NCBI RefSeq assembly: GCF_001719045.1 | Contig: NZ_CP015423.1 | Location: 3,753,501 to 3,817,500, forward strand | Direction of reading: 5' to 3' | DNA: 64,000 nt | Origin: Paenibacillus polymyxa | GTDB lineage: Bacteria > Bacillota > Bacilli > Paenibacillales > Paenibacillaceae | Part shown: positions 9,091 to 17,811 of the stretch, in pieces | Position numbering within the stretch: the first letter of the stretch is position 1 | How the letters are laid out: the number at the start of each line of letters is the position of its first letter | Made by a program: the position numbers and the translations under genes | The notes under the pieces: generated by a model | The model's input: the letters and a program-made list of their open reading frames with translations, nothing else | Told to the model about the DNA's origin: nothing | The model's database searches: none

Positions 9091-9811
9091 AATTATCGTT
9101 AAAAACCTGAAAAAAAGCTATGGTAGTAATCAAGTATTAAAGGGCATCGATATGCAAGTACGTGAAGGCGAGGTTGTTTGTGTCATTGGCCCCTCTGGTT
9201 CGGGAAAAAGTACGTTTTTGCGTTGTATGAACATGCTTGAAGAAATTACCGCAGGTGAGGTCATTGTGGATGACTACAACTTGAGTGACAAAAACGTGGA
9301 CATTAACAAAGTCCGTGAAAATATAGGTATGGTATTTCAACATTTTAATTTGTTTCCGCATATGACCGTGCTCAAGAACATTATGTTCGCGCCGACTGAA
9401 CTGGGGAAACAGTCCAAGGCAGAGGCCCGGGAAACGGCTATGAAGCTGCTGGATCGTGTAGGTTTGGCCGATAAGGCAGATGCACTGCCAGGACAGCTTT
9501 CCGGCGGTCAGAAGCAGCGTGTGGCGATTGCACGTGCGCTGGCAATGAATCCAGACATTATGCTGTTCGACGAGCCGACCTCGGCGCTTGATCCTGAAAT
9601 GGTAGGCGAAGTGCTGGGCGTAATGAAAGATCTGGCGCGTGAAGGCATGACGATGATGATCGTAACGCATGAGATGGGTTTTGCACGCGAAGTAAGCGAC
9701 CGTGTTGTGTTTATGGACGGTGGTTACATCGTAGAAGAAGGAACGCCACAAGAGGTATTTGGTAATCCGAAAAACGAGCGGACTATTAGTTTCTTGGAAA
9801 AGGTATTGTAA
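9083..9811 (+). CDS. glnQ: Amino acid ABC transporter ATP-binding protein (GlnQ-like)
   Basis: A 242-residue ATPase starting with GTG, overlapping the permease gene by 8 bases. Walker A is GPSGSGKST, the signature is LSGGQKQR and Walker B is [14 protein letters not shown], followed by the H-loop VTHEM. The sequence fits the polar amino acid uptake subfamily. It energises the fused binding-protein/permease gene immediately upstream. Confidence 0.92.
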   Translation: MGKIIVKNLKKSYGSNQVLKGIDMQVREGEVVCVIGPSGSGKSTFLRCMNMLEEITAGEVIVDDYNLSDKNVDINKVRENIGMVFQHFNLFPHMTVLKNIMFAPTELGKQSKAEARETAMKLLDRVGLADKADALPGQLSGGQKQRVAIARALAMNPDIMLFDEPTSALDPEMVGEVLGVMKDLAREGMTMMIVTHEMGFAREVSDRVVFMDGGYIVEEGTPQEVFGNPKNERTISFLEKVL

Positions 9812-9830
9812 GAGGATTAAAAGTGAGGCA

Positions 9831-10015
9831 GGGTTTGTGTTTGTAGGCGGGGATCTCGTTGTGAGACGCTCCGCGATCCATTTGATCTTTCGATCGCTGT
9901 TGCCCCTGAATTTTTGGATTGTATAGGACCTTATAAGGTGAAAATTCAGAGGCAAAGGCGAACGCTGCCGCTTCTACAGATTCAAATGGACCGCTACGCT
10001 ACTGCCGCTAAACCC
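9831..10015. repeat. Long nested inverted-repeat element
   Basis: About 185 bases fold back on themselves in nested pieces: GGGTTT (9831) with AAACCC (10010), TCCATTTGATCT (9877) with AGATTCAAATGGA (9978), GCCCCTGAATTTTT (9902) with GAAAATTCAGAGGC (9940), and a central ACCTTATAAGGT palindrome (9928-9939). No coding potential is seen. It resembles a REP/MITE-type intergenic repeat; copy number elsewhere in the genome cannot be checked here. Confidence 0.6.
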
Positions 10016-10215
10016 GCTCCTTCTTGTTCTTGCAAAAGTCTGTCCCATTCATTCGGGGGAGCAGGAGGAGGAATTAGCACATCGCTTTGATTGCTGCGTC
10101 GAGGGAAATAGCGAGACAAGCAACATATGACTGCGTAATGGCGCTTGTGTACATCTCTATAGAGCGCGAGTGATTTTCATTTTTGATGTTTATTTTCATA
10201 AATGGAGGGCTTGCT

Positions 10216-10644
10216 TTGAAGATAAGGACTGCTCATCATGAGGATATTCCGGCTTTGGCTTATCTAATGGAGGAGCTTGGTTATCCTACGACTGTAGAAG
10301 ATATGAAGATGAGATATGATCGTATCGCTTCTGACCCTAACTACCATACTCTGGTGGCTGAAGATGAAGGGGAAGTCGTTGGGATGGTTGGACTACATGC
10401 TGGTAACTTTTATGAAAGAAATGAAGATTACGCGCGTATCGTCGTTTTTGTGATGGATTCAAAACATCGTAATAAAGGCATCGGGAAGGCGTTAAATGAG
10501 GAAGCGGAAGCTTGGGCTAAAGAGAACGGGTTGGTTGCCATTGCTTTGAACAGTGGTAATCGAAGTGAGCGACAGGATGCTCATCATTTTTATCGCCGAT
10601 TAGGATATGAAGCGACAAGCACAGGATTTGTAAAAAAGATTTAA
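10216..10644 (+). CDS. GNAT family N-acetyltransferase
   Basis: A 142-residue acetyltransferase. The acetyl-CoA binding motif A is seen as VMDSKHRNKGIGKALNEEAE, preceded by the core strand (EGEVVGMVGL). The first residues IRTAHHEDIPALAYLM are typical of the fold. I place the start at the TTG at 10216 because GGAGGG lies six bases before it; an in-frame ATG upstream lacks a ribosome site. The acceptor substrate is unknown. Confidence 0.85.
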   Translation: MKIRTAHHEDIPALAYLMEELGYPTTVEDMKMRYDRIASDPNYHTLVAEDEGEVVGMVGLHAGNFYERNEDYARIVVFVMDSKHRNKGIGKALNEEAEAWAKENGLVAIALNSGNRSERQDAHHFYRRLGYEATSTGFVKKI

Positions 10645-10668
10645 TTTATAATGAATTGATTATTTTAT

Positions 10669-10712
10669 AAGGATATCTTGGGAGGCATGTTGGCCTGGAG
10701 ATATCCTTTTCT
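10669..10712 (+). terminator. Rho-independent terminator after the GNAT gene
   Basis: A perfect 10-bp stem (AAGGATATCT at 10669-10678 with AGATATCCTT at 10699-10708) followed by T-rich sequence. Confidence 0.8.
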
Positions 10713-10740
10713 TTATTAAAAGGAATACAGGACTTGAGAT

Positions 10741-10749
10741 TGGTATAAT
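10741..10749 (+). promoter_or_regulatory. Candidate extended -10 promoter for corA
   Basis: TGGTATAAT is an extended -10 element about 67 bases before the GTG start; no good -35 is seen, as is common for this class. Confidence 0.45.
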
Positions 10750-10815
10750 GTTAATTGGCTTATATAAAATATAAATAACATAACAGACGCGAAGTGTAAG
10801 CGAGGGGGACGTACG

Positions 10816-11775
10816 GTGATACGTACATTGACTATAGGTCATGATCATCAGGTAACAGTGGGAAAACCATTGGATCAGATCGTCATGGAGGATTACATAT
10901 GGATGTGGGTAGATTTTAGCGAGCCTACAGATCGAGAGACGGAGCTGCTGACGAGTTACTTTCATTTTCACCCATTGGCTGTGGAGGATTGTATGCATGT
11001 TCTGCAACGTCCCAAATTGGATTATTACGAGGATGTGCAGTTTCTGGTCGTGCATGCGCTTGATGTAGATACGTTAGCTGCGGAAGAAGTGGATATGTTT
11101 ATTAGCAGTCGTTTTTTGGTTACATATCACCATCATGAGTTAGAGGAGCTGGATCAAGCCTGGGAGCGGATTGTCCAGCATGCGAATGAACGTAAAATAT
11201 GGTCGCGAGGGCCGCTGTCTGCAGCCTACACGGTGATGGACAAGCTGGTAGATAACTATTTTCCGAGCCTTTTTATGATTGAGGATGAATTGGCCGAGCT
11301 GGAGGGCTTGGGCGGTCGCGAATCCGTAGAGGAATTAATGAAGCAGGTGTTTGACCTGCGTGGCAGGCTGCTCAAGCTACGCCGTACCATCGTACCCATG
11401 CGTGATCTGATGTACCGAGTTTTGAATTCGCAGCATGTGCAGGGCCAAGGAGATCATATGGCTTATTTTACCGATATATATGATCATTTATTGAAGCTGA
11501 CAGACATGCTGGAGGCCGACCGCGAGATGACAGCCGACCTGAGGGACAGTTATATATCGCTCAATTCCAATCGCATGAATTCAATTATGAAGACGCTGAC
11601 CGTAATTACGACCGTCTTTATGCCCTTGACGCTGATTGCAGGAATTTATGGTATGAATTTTTCGAATATGCCCGAGTTGACCTGGAAATATGGATATTTT
11701 GGTGTACTGTTCTTCATGTTTTTGTTGAGTGTTGCAATGGTGGTCTGGTTTATGCGCCGTGGCTGGTTCAAATAG
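10816..11775 (+). CDS. corA: CorA family magnesium/divalent metal transporter
   Basis: A 319-residue protein with a large cytoplasmic alpha/beta-helical N-terminus and two C-terminal membrane helices. The family signature YGMN (GIYGMNFSNMPE) lies between the helices at about residue 283-286. The start is GTG, preceded by GAGGGGG. Forms a homopentameric channel for Mg2+ (or Co2+/Ni2+). It converges with the next gene, the two stops being 6 bases apart. Confidence 0.92.
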   Translation: MIRTLTIGHDHQVTVGKPLDQIVMEDYIWMWVDFSEPTDRETELLTSYFHFHPLAVEDCMHVLQRPKLDYYEDVQFLVVHALDVDTLAAEEVDMFISSRFLVTYHHHELEELDQAWERIVQHANERKIWSRGPLSAAYTVMDKLVDNYFPSLFMIEDELAELEGLGGRESVEELMKQVFDLRGRLLKLRRTIVPMRDLMYRVLNSQHVQGQGDHMAYFTDIYDHLLKLTDMLEADREMTADLRDSYISLNSNRMNSIMKTLTVITTVFMPLTLIAGIYGMNFSNMPELTWKYGYFGVLFFMFLLSVAMVVWFMRRGWFK

Positions 11776-11781
11776 TATAGT

Positions 11782-12297
11782 CTACTTTCTTTTGCGCTTG
11801 CGCGGACGTCTGCGCGGGGTAGTGGTGCTTTTGCGCTGCGTCTTTTTCCGGCGTGGGCGTGGTGGTGTGTATTCATCCAATTCCTCGGTGATATCTGTGG
11901 CAGAATTTTTGCTCGCGGATTTGCCGAATGCTGGGAGCGAGCCCATAATCAGCTTCGCCATTGGAGCAAATTGCTGCACACTAGACATAACCTTTTGCAC
12001 CTTGCCGACCGTAGCAACAATTCCATCAATGCCACCCATACGGTCAATGAAGCCTTTGATTTCGTTGAGATTACCGAGGTTGCCAAGACCCCCAAGCAGT
12101 CCTCCTTTGGCTGGAACCGGGTCTGGTGTGACCACGGCAGAATCCGTAATACTCGCTGGCGCCTCGTAAGGAACCAGCCCGGAAGAACCGGCTTGCGGAA
12201 CCTCGTTGTATGGATCGAGTCCGGGATAAGGAGATGAACTATACGGATCGGAAAGGGAACGCTGTAGCGGCCTCCGATGATAGTAGTGTCCAGGCAT
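11782..12297 (-). CDS. VrrA/YqfQ-like protein with a highly basic tail
   Basis: A 171-residue protein in three parts: a Pro/Tyr/Ser-rich N-terminus (about 1-60), a middle with Gly-rich GGLLGGLGNLGNL then amphipathic helices (VQKVMSSVQQFAPMAKLIMGSLPAF), and a C-terminal Arg/Lys tail (RRRPRKRKRK). The middle resembles the YqfQ/VrrA family of Bacillales, whose function is unknown. AAGGA lies about ten bases before the ATG. The basic tail could bind nucleic acid or spore polymers, which is speculation. Confidence 0.65.
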   Translation of the reverse strand: MPGHYYHRRPLQRSLSDPYSSSPYPGLDPYNEVPQAGSSGLVPYEAPASITDSAVVTPDPVPAKGGLLGGLGNLGNLNEIKGFIDRMGGIDGIVATVGKVQKVMSSVQQFAPMAKLIMGSLPAFGKSASKNSATDITEELDEYTPPRPRRKKTQRKSTTTPRRRPRKRKRK

Positions 12298-12459
12298 GAG
12301 ATCACATTCCTTTGCAGGTTGATACTCTACTGTATGTTACAAACGCACAGTGGGTTTAGGCGCGTGTCCCGAAATCAGGTATAAAAGCGGATTTGGGCAT
12401 TCGTACGGTACGTTTCTATGGTCATAATGTTGTTCTGTAATGCGTGAAACCGTTAATGC

Positions 12460-12489
12460 TTGAAAAACCGACTATTCCTCGGGTACAAT
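12460..12489 (+). promoter_or_regulatory. Candidate SigA promoter for yerC-cbiX
   Basis: TTGAAA (12460-12465), 18-base spacer, TACAAT (12484-12489), 35 bases before the yerC start codon. Confidence 0.6.
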
Positions 12490-12523
12490 GAGGAGAGATC
12501 GTAACCTTGGGAGATGATAATCC

Positions 12524-12814
12524 ATGCAGCTTAAAAAGCTTAATGATAAAAGTATTGATCAATTGTTCGAAGCTATTTTAACTCTTAAAAATTTGGAAGA
12601 GTGCTATGTATTTTTTGATGATCTGTGCACGATTAATGAAATTCAATCCCTCTCCCAACGTCTAGAGGTTGCCCGTATGCTAGGCAAAGGCAGCACATAT
12701 AATCAGATTGAAGCAGAGACGGGGGCCAGCACAGCTACCATTTCACGTGTTAAACGTTGTCTGAACTATGGTAATGACGGGTACAAAATGACTCTGGAAC
12801 GTCTGGGACGCTAA
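12524..12814 (+). CDS. yerC: YerC/YecD family TrpR-like DNA-binding protein
   Basis: A 96-residue helical protein of the Trp-repressor superfamily. The central SLSQRLEVARMLGKGSTYNQIE segment followed by TGASTATISRVKRCL is the helix-turn-helix of this family. Length matches YerC. Its stop overlaps the start of the next gene (TAATG), so the two are translationally coupled. Target genes are unknown. Confidence 0.88.
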   Translation: MQLKKLNDKSIDQLFEAILTLKNLEECYVFFDDLCTINEIQSLSQRLEVARMLGKGSTYNQIEAETGASTATISRVKRCLNYGNDGYKMTLERLGR

Positions 12815-13602
12815 TGCGGAGCCCTGGGATACTGGTAATCAGCCATGGCTCTAGGGAGCCATATTGGGTGGAACAGGTGGATCAGGCAGTTGCGAAGCTT
12901 CATTTGTCGGAAGAAATGCCGATAGAGGTTTCATTTTTGGAAACGGTTAAAGGAAGATTGATTCAAAATGGTATTGACCGTCTGGAAGCTTTGGGTGTAA
13001 CAGATATATTGGTTATACCTTTGTTTGTGTCATCAGGCAGTACGCATGTAGATGAGATTAGCTATGCGCTGGGTGTCAAAGATGCGCCAGACAAAGAAAC
13101 AGATTTGGAGCCGTTTCGACTGAAGGCGCAAGTGCATTTTGGCAGCCCGCTGGATGACGGAGAAGATGTTGCCCGCATGGTGTGGGACAAGGTTCGCCCG
13201 CTATCAGCCGACCCTGCGAGAGAGGTTATTTTACTCGTAGGTCACGGCAGTGTGCACAACGGCTTTTTTCAGCGCTGGGAGCAGGGGGTTTCTTCGTTGG
13301 CCCGTACGGTGCAAAGCGTGAGCGGTATCATCACGGACCACGCTTTGCTAAATCCCGAGAGTGTGTACGACAAGGCAGCGTATTGGAATCAGGAGCGGGG
13401 TCATGATGTTATTGTGGCACCGCTATTTTTGAGTTCGGGATATTTTACAAGTCGTATGATTCCTAAACGCTTGCAGGGACTCGAATACCGTTATTCAGGA
13501 GCCCCTTTATTACCGCATCCTTTGCTCACAAGCTGGATGGATAGACAAATTCGTGAATTATTGCAAAGTGTGCAGAAGCAAGCAAGGTCAAGTCATAGGT
13601 AG
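12814..13602 (+). CDS. Sirohydrochlorin chelatase, CbiX family, two-domain
   Basis: A 262-residue protein with two similar halves, each starting with an HGS motif: LVISHGSREPYW at about 7-18 and LLVGHGSVHNG at about 140-150. CbiX/SirB enzymes insert Fe2+ or Co2+ into sirohydrochlorin in siroheme or cobalamin synthesis; the fused two-domain form is known in Bacillales. Other tetrapyrrole genes are not visible here. It is coupled to yerC by a one-base overlap. Metal choice cannot be decided from sequence. Confidence 0.85.
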   Translation: MRSPGILVISHGSREPYWVEQVDQAVAKLHLSEEMPIEVSFLETVKGRLIQNGIDRLEALGVTDILVIPLFVSSGSTHVDEISYALGVKDAPDKETDLEPFRLKAQVHFGSPLDDGEDVARMVWDKVRPLSADPAREVILLVGHGSVHNGFFQRWEQGVSSLARTVQSVSGIITDHALLNPESVYDKAAYWNQERGHDVIVAPLFLSSGYFTSRMIPKRLQGLEYRYSGAPLLPHPLLTSWMDRQIRELLQSVQKQARSSHR

Positions 13603-13775
13603 TCTGGTTCGGCTATAGCGTCATCTTAGCCTTAAATTTCTTTATTTGGGCAAAGTCTGGCTTCTTTTATTGTAAAAGAGGTCTTTTTCCAGTATGATGA
13701 TATTTTGTACAGACTGAATGTGATGAACTGCTATGTGAATATAAATATCATTAAATATACGGGTGGCGTAACGGA

Positions 13776-14657
13776 ATGAAAAGAGCTAGATTAATCTATA
13801 ATCCGACCTCTGGGCGTGAGGAAATGAAGCGTCGTCTTGCGGATGTTTTGCAGCGCCTAGATGAAGGGGGTATTGAAGCCTCTTGCCATGCAACTACGGG
13901 TGAAGGGGACGCAACGCGTGCCGCAATAGAGGCCATTGAGCGTGGGTATGACATGATTATCGCCGCTGGTGGCGACGGTACATTGTATGAGGTCATTAAC
14001 GGGATGGCTGAAAGAGAAAACCGCCCGCCCCTAGGTGTGTTTCCTCTGGGGACGACGAATGATTTCGCCAGAGCACTGGGCATCCCCAAGCACTGGGAGG
14101 ATTATTGCGACCTCGTTATTCGTCAAAATCCGAAGCCGCTGGATATCGGAAAAGCGAACGACCGCTACTTTATCAACATTGCAGGCGGGGGAACTTTAAC
14201 CGAGCTTACGTATGAAGTTCCGAGCAAGCTCAAAACGATGATTGGCCAGTTGGCGTATTATTTTAAAGGTATGGAGAAGATGGTCAGCCTTGCTCCACAG
14301 GAGCTGATCATCAAGGCATCGGGTCAGGAAGTGATTCACGACGAGTTTATGCTCTTCCTGATTGCGAATACGAATTCGGTGGGCGGGTTTGAAAAGCTTG
14401 CTCCTGGGGCGACAATAGATGATGGACTGCTCGATGTCATCGCTGTGCGGAAATGTAATCTGGCGGAGATGATCCGATTGGTAACCCTTGCGCTGCGTGG
14501 TGAGCATTTGCAGGATAAGAAGATTGTTTATTTTAAAACAGATTACATGGAAGTGACCTCACCCGGCTATGTCCAGCTCAATCTGGATGGCGAACTAGGG
14601 GGCACCTTGCCAGCGACTTTCCGGAATTTGCCGCATCATTTGAATGTTTTCCGGTGA
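13776..14657 (+). CDS. dagK: Diacylglycerol kinase (DagK/YerQ)
   Basis: A 293-residue lipid kinase of the DAGK catalytic family. The nucleotide-binding motif is AAGGDGTLYEVINGM, followed by PLGTTNDFARALG; IYNPTSGRE lies at the N-terminus. DagK phosphorylates diacylglycerol released by lipoteichoic acid synthesis and is essential in Bacillus subtilis. In Bacillus it lies near the RlmCD methyltransferase, as here. Length normal. Confidence 0.93.
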   Translation: MKRARLIYNPTSGREEMKRRLADVLQRLDEGGIEASCHATTGEGDATRAAIEAIERGYDMIIAAGGDGTLYEVINGMAERENRPPLGVFPLGTTNDFARALGIPKHWEDYCDLVIRQNPKPLDIGKANDRYFINIAGGGTLTELTYEVPSKLKTMIGQLAYYFKGMEKMVSLAPQELIIKASGQEVIHDEFMLFLIANTNSVGGFEKLAPGATIDDGLLDVIAVRKCNLAEMIRLVTLALRGEHLQDKKIVYFKTDYMEVTSPGYVQLNLDGELGGTLPATFRNLPHHLNVFR

Positions 14658-14878
14658 GGAATGATGAGGAAATATTTCCGCTTCCGGGCGGCAATGCAAT
14701 ATAGTATATGGAATGCAGAGTAGGTAGTTGTTTTTTGTGTGAACATATTGGTTCTTGCCGTTCTCCGTGGGGAGTAACGGCATTTTCGAGTTGATATTTG
14801 TATGTTTAGATGAACGTTCAAATTAGACGTCCGAAAGAAAATATTGCATAAAAAGAAGATCAGAAAGAAGTGACAATC

Positions 14879-16501
14879 ATGACGAATAACCGTAGCGGAC
14901 GTGGAAAAAGCCGCCGGAATGCAGCATCAGCAACTCCATCCAATCGTATTCGATCCAGTGTAGAGCGTAGCGATCTGCCTGTACAAAAGAATGATGAGGC
15001 CGTGATAGACATCATCGGCATGAACCACGATGGTGAGGGCGTAGGACGTGTCGAGGGTTTTACGCTGTTCGTTCCAGGTGCGTTACCGGGTGAAAAGGTT
15101 CGAGTAAAGGTGTTAAAAACGAAAAAGCAGTATGGGTATGCCAAGCTGCTAGATATCGCGCAGGCTAGCCCTGACCGGATCGCAGCACCGTGCGCCATCT
15201 ACGATCAATGCGGTGGCTGCCAGATCCAGCATATGAGCTACGAAGCGCAGCTCAGCTGGAAACGCCAGCATGTCGTGGATGTGCTGGAGCGTATCGGGAA
15301 GCTGAGTGTGGCTACAGAGCCCAGTGAGCATACTGCACAGGTTTTGGCTGCTTCTGCGGATACAGATGGTGAGGCCGATACATTCTCGACTTCTGATTCG
15401 GCCATGAATGCGGATGGAAATGTCGACAGCATGTCGCGTGTACATGGCGTAGTCGTGCATCCTACACTCGGTATGAGTGAGCCTTGGCGATACCGCAACA
15501 AAGCCCAGGTGCCAATTGGTGTCACCGAGGGCGGGCTTGTGGGCGGTTTTTATGCACGTGGCAGCCATCGTATCGTGGATATGAACACCTGTCTCATTCA
15601 GGATGAGCGTAATGACGAAGTTGTCGCACGTGTGAAAGAGATTGGACGAGTGCTGGGCATCAGTGCATATAATGAAGAAACCGGACGCGGGCTGCTGCGC
15701 CATGTCGTTGTAAAGACTGCTTTTCGCACAGGTGAAATGATGCTGGTGCTCGTGACGAATGGGCGAGATATTCCGCATGCAGATGCGTGGATCGGCAGTA
15801 TCCGTGAGCATATCCCACACGTGGCAAGCATATGCCAGAACGTGAATACGAAGCGAACGAACGTTATTTTTGGCGACGAGACTCGTGTACTGTGGGGTCG
15901 TGACGTGATCTACGACTACATTGGAAACGTACAGTTTGCGATTTCCCCAAGATCCTTTTATCAGGTGAATCCCGTACAAACAGAAGTGCTGTATAGCAAA
16001 ACCGTCGAATATGCCGGGCTCACGGGCAAAGAAACGGTAATTGATGCGTATTGCGGCATTGGCACGATTTCTTTGTTCCTCGCTCAGCATGCGGATCAGG
16101 TGTATGGGGTCGAGATCGTTAAAGAAGCCATCGACGATGCACGAAGTAATGCGCTGTTGAACGAAATGCGCAATGTGAAATTTGAGGTAGGCGCGTCCGA
16201 AGACGTCATTCCTGCATGGAAAGAGCAAGGGATCACAGCTGATGTTATCGTTGTCGATCCGCCCCGTAAGGGCTGTGATCCACGCCTGCTCGACACCATT
16301 CTAGAGATGAAGCCAGAGCGTGTGGTGTATGTATCCTGTAACCCAAGCACACTGGCGCGGGATCTAAGGATATTGGAGGATGGCGGGTATAGTACAGTGG
16401 AAGTGCAACCCGTAGATATGTTTCCGCATACGGTTCATGTGGAGAGTGTGGCGATGCTGGTTAAGGATTTTATGGCCCATGCGTTACAGAAAACAGATTA
16501 A
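14879..16501 (+). CDS. rlmCD: 23S rRNA (uracil-C5)-methyltransferase RlmCD
   Basis: A TrmA/RumA family enzyme of 540 residues: an N-terminal TRAM RNA-binding domain (about 45-105), a 4Fe-4S cysteine set (CAIYDQCGGCQIQH), then the SAM-dependent domain with DAYCGIGTISLFL, DPPRKGCD and VYVSCNPSTLARD, where the last Cys is the nucleophile. In Bacillus subtilis the single YefA/RlmCD modifies both U747 and U1939. About 40 Ser/Asp-rich residues (roughly 149-187) look like an insertion. The start could be the GTG at 14870; ATG 14879 has better spacing to the AAAGAAG site. Confidence 0.9.
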   Translation: MTNNRSGRGKSRRNAASATPSNRIRSSVERSDLPVQKNDEAVIDIIGMNHDGEGVGRVEGFTLFVPGALPGEKVRVKVLKTKKQYGYAKLLDIAQASPDRIAAPCAIYDQCGGCQIQHMSYEAQLSWKRQHVVDVLERIGKLSVATEPSEHTAQVLAASADTDGEADTFSTSDSAMNADGNVDSMSRVHGVVVHPTLGMSEPWRYRNKAQVPIGVTEGGLVGGFYARGSHRIVDMNTCLIQDERNDEVVARVKEIGRVLGISAYNEETGRGLLRHVVVKTAFRTGEMMLVLVTNGRDIPHADAWIGSIREHIPHVASICQNVNTKRTNVIFGDETRVLWGRDVIYDYIGNVQFAISPRSFYQVNPVQTEVLYSKTVEYAGLTGKETVIDAYCGIGTISLFLAQHADQVYGVEIVKEAIDDARSNALLNEMRNVKFEVGASEDVIPAWKEQGITADVIVVDPPRKGCDPRLLDTILEMKPERVVYVSCNPSTLARDLRILEDGGYSTVEVQPVDMFPHTVHVESVAMLVKDFMAHALQKTD

Positions 16502-16607
16502 ATGAATGTAGGATATAAAGTGATTTAAATAAATTGTCTCATCTTTCAAAAAGAAAGCCTGACAGCCGCAAATACTGGTAGTAGGCTTTGAGAACATAGA
16601 AGGATAC

Positions 16608-16907
16608 ATGTCCTGGAGCAAATTGAAGCAACAGCTGGAGAGTTTCCTCTGTCCTGCGTTATATGGAAAGGTCGAATACTGGGCAACCAGTTATCGGTAT
16701 TTACCTGATAAATCTGGAATTTGTTATATTGCTGTAGATAAAAAGAACGTAATCAATATGAGTGATATAACGAGCTCGATCAGATGGTATCAGTCGGAGC
16801 AGGAAATTAAGAATGATCCAGATATCCAAGTTCCTATCAACAAAGAAGAAATTGAAGCGGTCAGAAAAGATACCAAGGGAATTGTTCCAGAGGATCGTCT
16901 ATGGTAA
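16608..16907 (+). CDS. SF0329 family protein, probably shortened
   Basis: A 99-residue protein beginning MSWSKLKQQLESFLCPAL, with YRYLPDKSGICYIAVDKK and NMSD, the usual N-terminal pattern of the SF0329 family. Family members are normally longer, continuing past the helix that here ends abruptly at VPEDRLW. GAAGGA precedes the ATG. An unrelated coding fragment in another frame begins right after the stop, so a recombination junction probably cut the 3' end. Function of the family is unknown. Confidence 0.7.
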   Translation: MSWSKLKQQLESFLCPALYGKVEYWATSYRYLPDKSGICYIAVDKKNVINMSDITSSIRWYQSEQEIKNDPDIQVPINKEEIEAVRKDTKGIVPEDRLW

Positions 16908-17250
16908 CTATAAAACATATAACTTTTTTAGTTATAATGATTTTAAAATATGGACTAGTTGGGGACCAGATGGAAGCCATGTTTCCAAAACAAATGTCCC
17001 TATCACAGGTTTATACACATCCCTAGCTATAAGTAACATAAACGCTTTTGCTACTTCTCATGCCAGTATGAAATATAATTTGGCTCAAACTTTGATTGCT
17101 CTTGGTGTAGCGGCAGTTACATGGGAAACAGTTGTAGGATTAGTTGGCTCTGGACTTACTGGAGCAGCATCAGCGGCTGGTGTGGTTAATGATCGTTCAC
17201 AAGCTAGATCAAGTCTTAAACAAGCATATAATTATATTCAACGTATGTAA
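16908..17250 (+). pseudogene. 3' fragment of a secreted, glycine-rich (bacteriocin-like) protein
   Basis: Coding sequence in a different frame from the preceding gene, without its own start or ribosome site. It reads YGNYKTYNFF, then WTSWGPDGSHVSKTNVP and an Ala/Gly-rich hydrophobic helix (LVGSGLTGAASAAGVV). The C-terminal hydrophobic, glycine-rich region resembles larger secreted bacteriocins of Bacillales (a geobacillin-26-like resemblance is from memory and weak). Probably a truncated gene captured behind SF0329. An in-frame ATG at 16813 inside the previous gene is not a convincing start. Confidence 0.5.
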
Positions 17251-17269
17251 TTTTCGGCTGAAGAGTAAT

Positions 17270-17310
17270 AAAATTAGCAAAGGTGATATTAAACCTTTGC
17301 TAATTTTATT
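17270..17310 (+). terminator. Rho-independent terminator
   Basis: A perfect 14-bp stem (AAAATTAGCAAAGG at 17270-17283 with CCTTTGCTAATTTT at 17294-17307) with T-rich 3' side. Confidence 0.85.
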
Positions 17311-17330
17311 TTAAAGGGGGACATGCAAAT

Positions 17331-17594
17331 ATGGTTTTCGTTATTATCTCAATAGTATCTTTCTTACTACTATTTTTTCTGATTTATAGAATTATTAAAT
17401 ATAAGACAAGGAAATATAACCGTGAAAACTTTGGACTATCACTAATTATGCTTCTTATTCTAGTAGGAAGAATATATATCAATACAGGAGAATCTAATCT
17501 AAAACCCTTGCTAATAGGTTATACATTTTTGTTCTCTGTTTTATTATTAATTTTTTTATTTGGTATGATTCGTAAGAAAAATAGTAAGCAATGA
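17331..17594 (+). CDS. Small membrane protein
   Basis: An 87-residue protein with three hydrophobic segments (about 3-22, 37-50 and 60-80) separated by short Lys/Arg-rich loops and ending in RKKNSKQ. AAGGGGG precedes the ATG. It follows the bacteriocin-like fragment, and small basic membrane proteins in that position are often immunity proteins; this role is only a guess from context. No family recognised. Confidence 0.6.
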   Translation: MVFVIISIVSFLLLFFLIYRIIKYKTRKYNRENFGLSLIMLLILVGRIYINTGESNLKPLLIGYTFLFSVLLLIFLFGMIRKKNSKQ

Positions 17595-17622
17595 ACGGAA
17601 ATTGACCGTTTCTATGAGCTAC

Positions 17623-17730
17623 TGATGATAACTATTTAATGCGTTGGTGAAGAAGATAACCATTCTCTCACCAGCGCATTTTGTTTTTACCTTGAAAAAT
17701 GGAATGAGTATGGATGAAATACTGGACTAA
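17623..17730 (+). pseudogene. 3' remnant of a large serine recombinase gene
   Basis: These 108 bases match the last 36 codons of the intact recombinase gene ending at 53063 (readable as LSPAHFVFTLKNGMSMDEILD followed by a stop). A one-base loss near the left end (AACTATT versus AACCTATT) breaks the frame. The rest of the recombinase is absent. It marks the left end of a 495-bp direct repeat. Confidence 0.8.
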
Positions 17731-17811
17731 AAAAATCATGGGCTAATGCAATCAATAGCTAACGAGCAACCGTGGGTTGTATGACGGGAAGAATCAATCG
17801 AATCCCGTCTT

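Noticed and set aside
9137..9955. Long minus-strand frame opposite glnQ
   Set aside because: It is a shadow of the well-supported ATPase gene, with no motif or ribosome site.
15149..16228. Long minus-strand frame opposite rlmCD
   Set aside because: It is a codon-bias shadow of the methyltransferase gene, rich in His/Ile/Cys without recognisable pattern.
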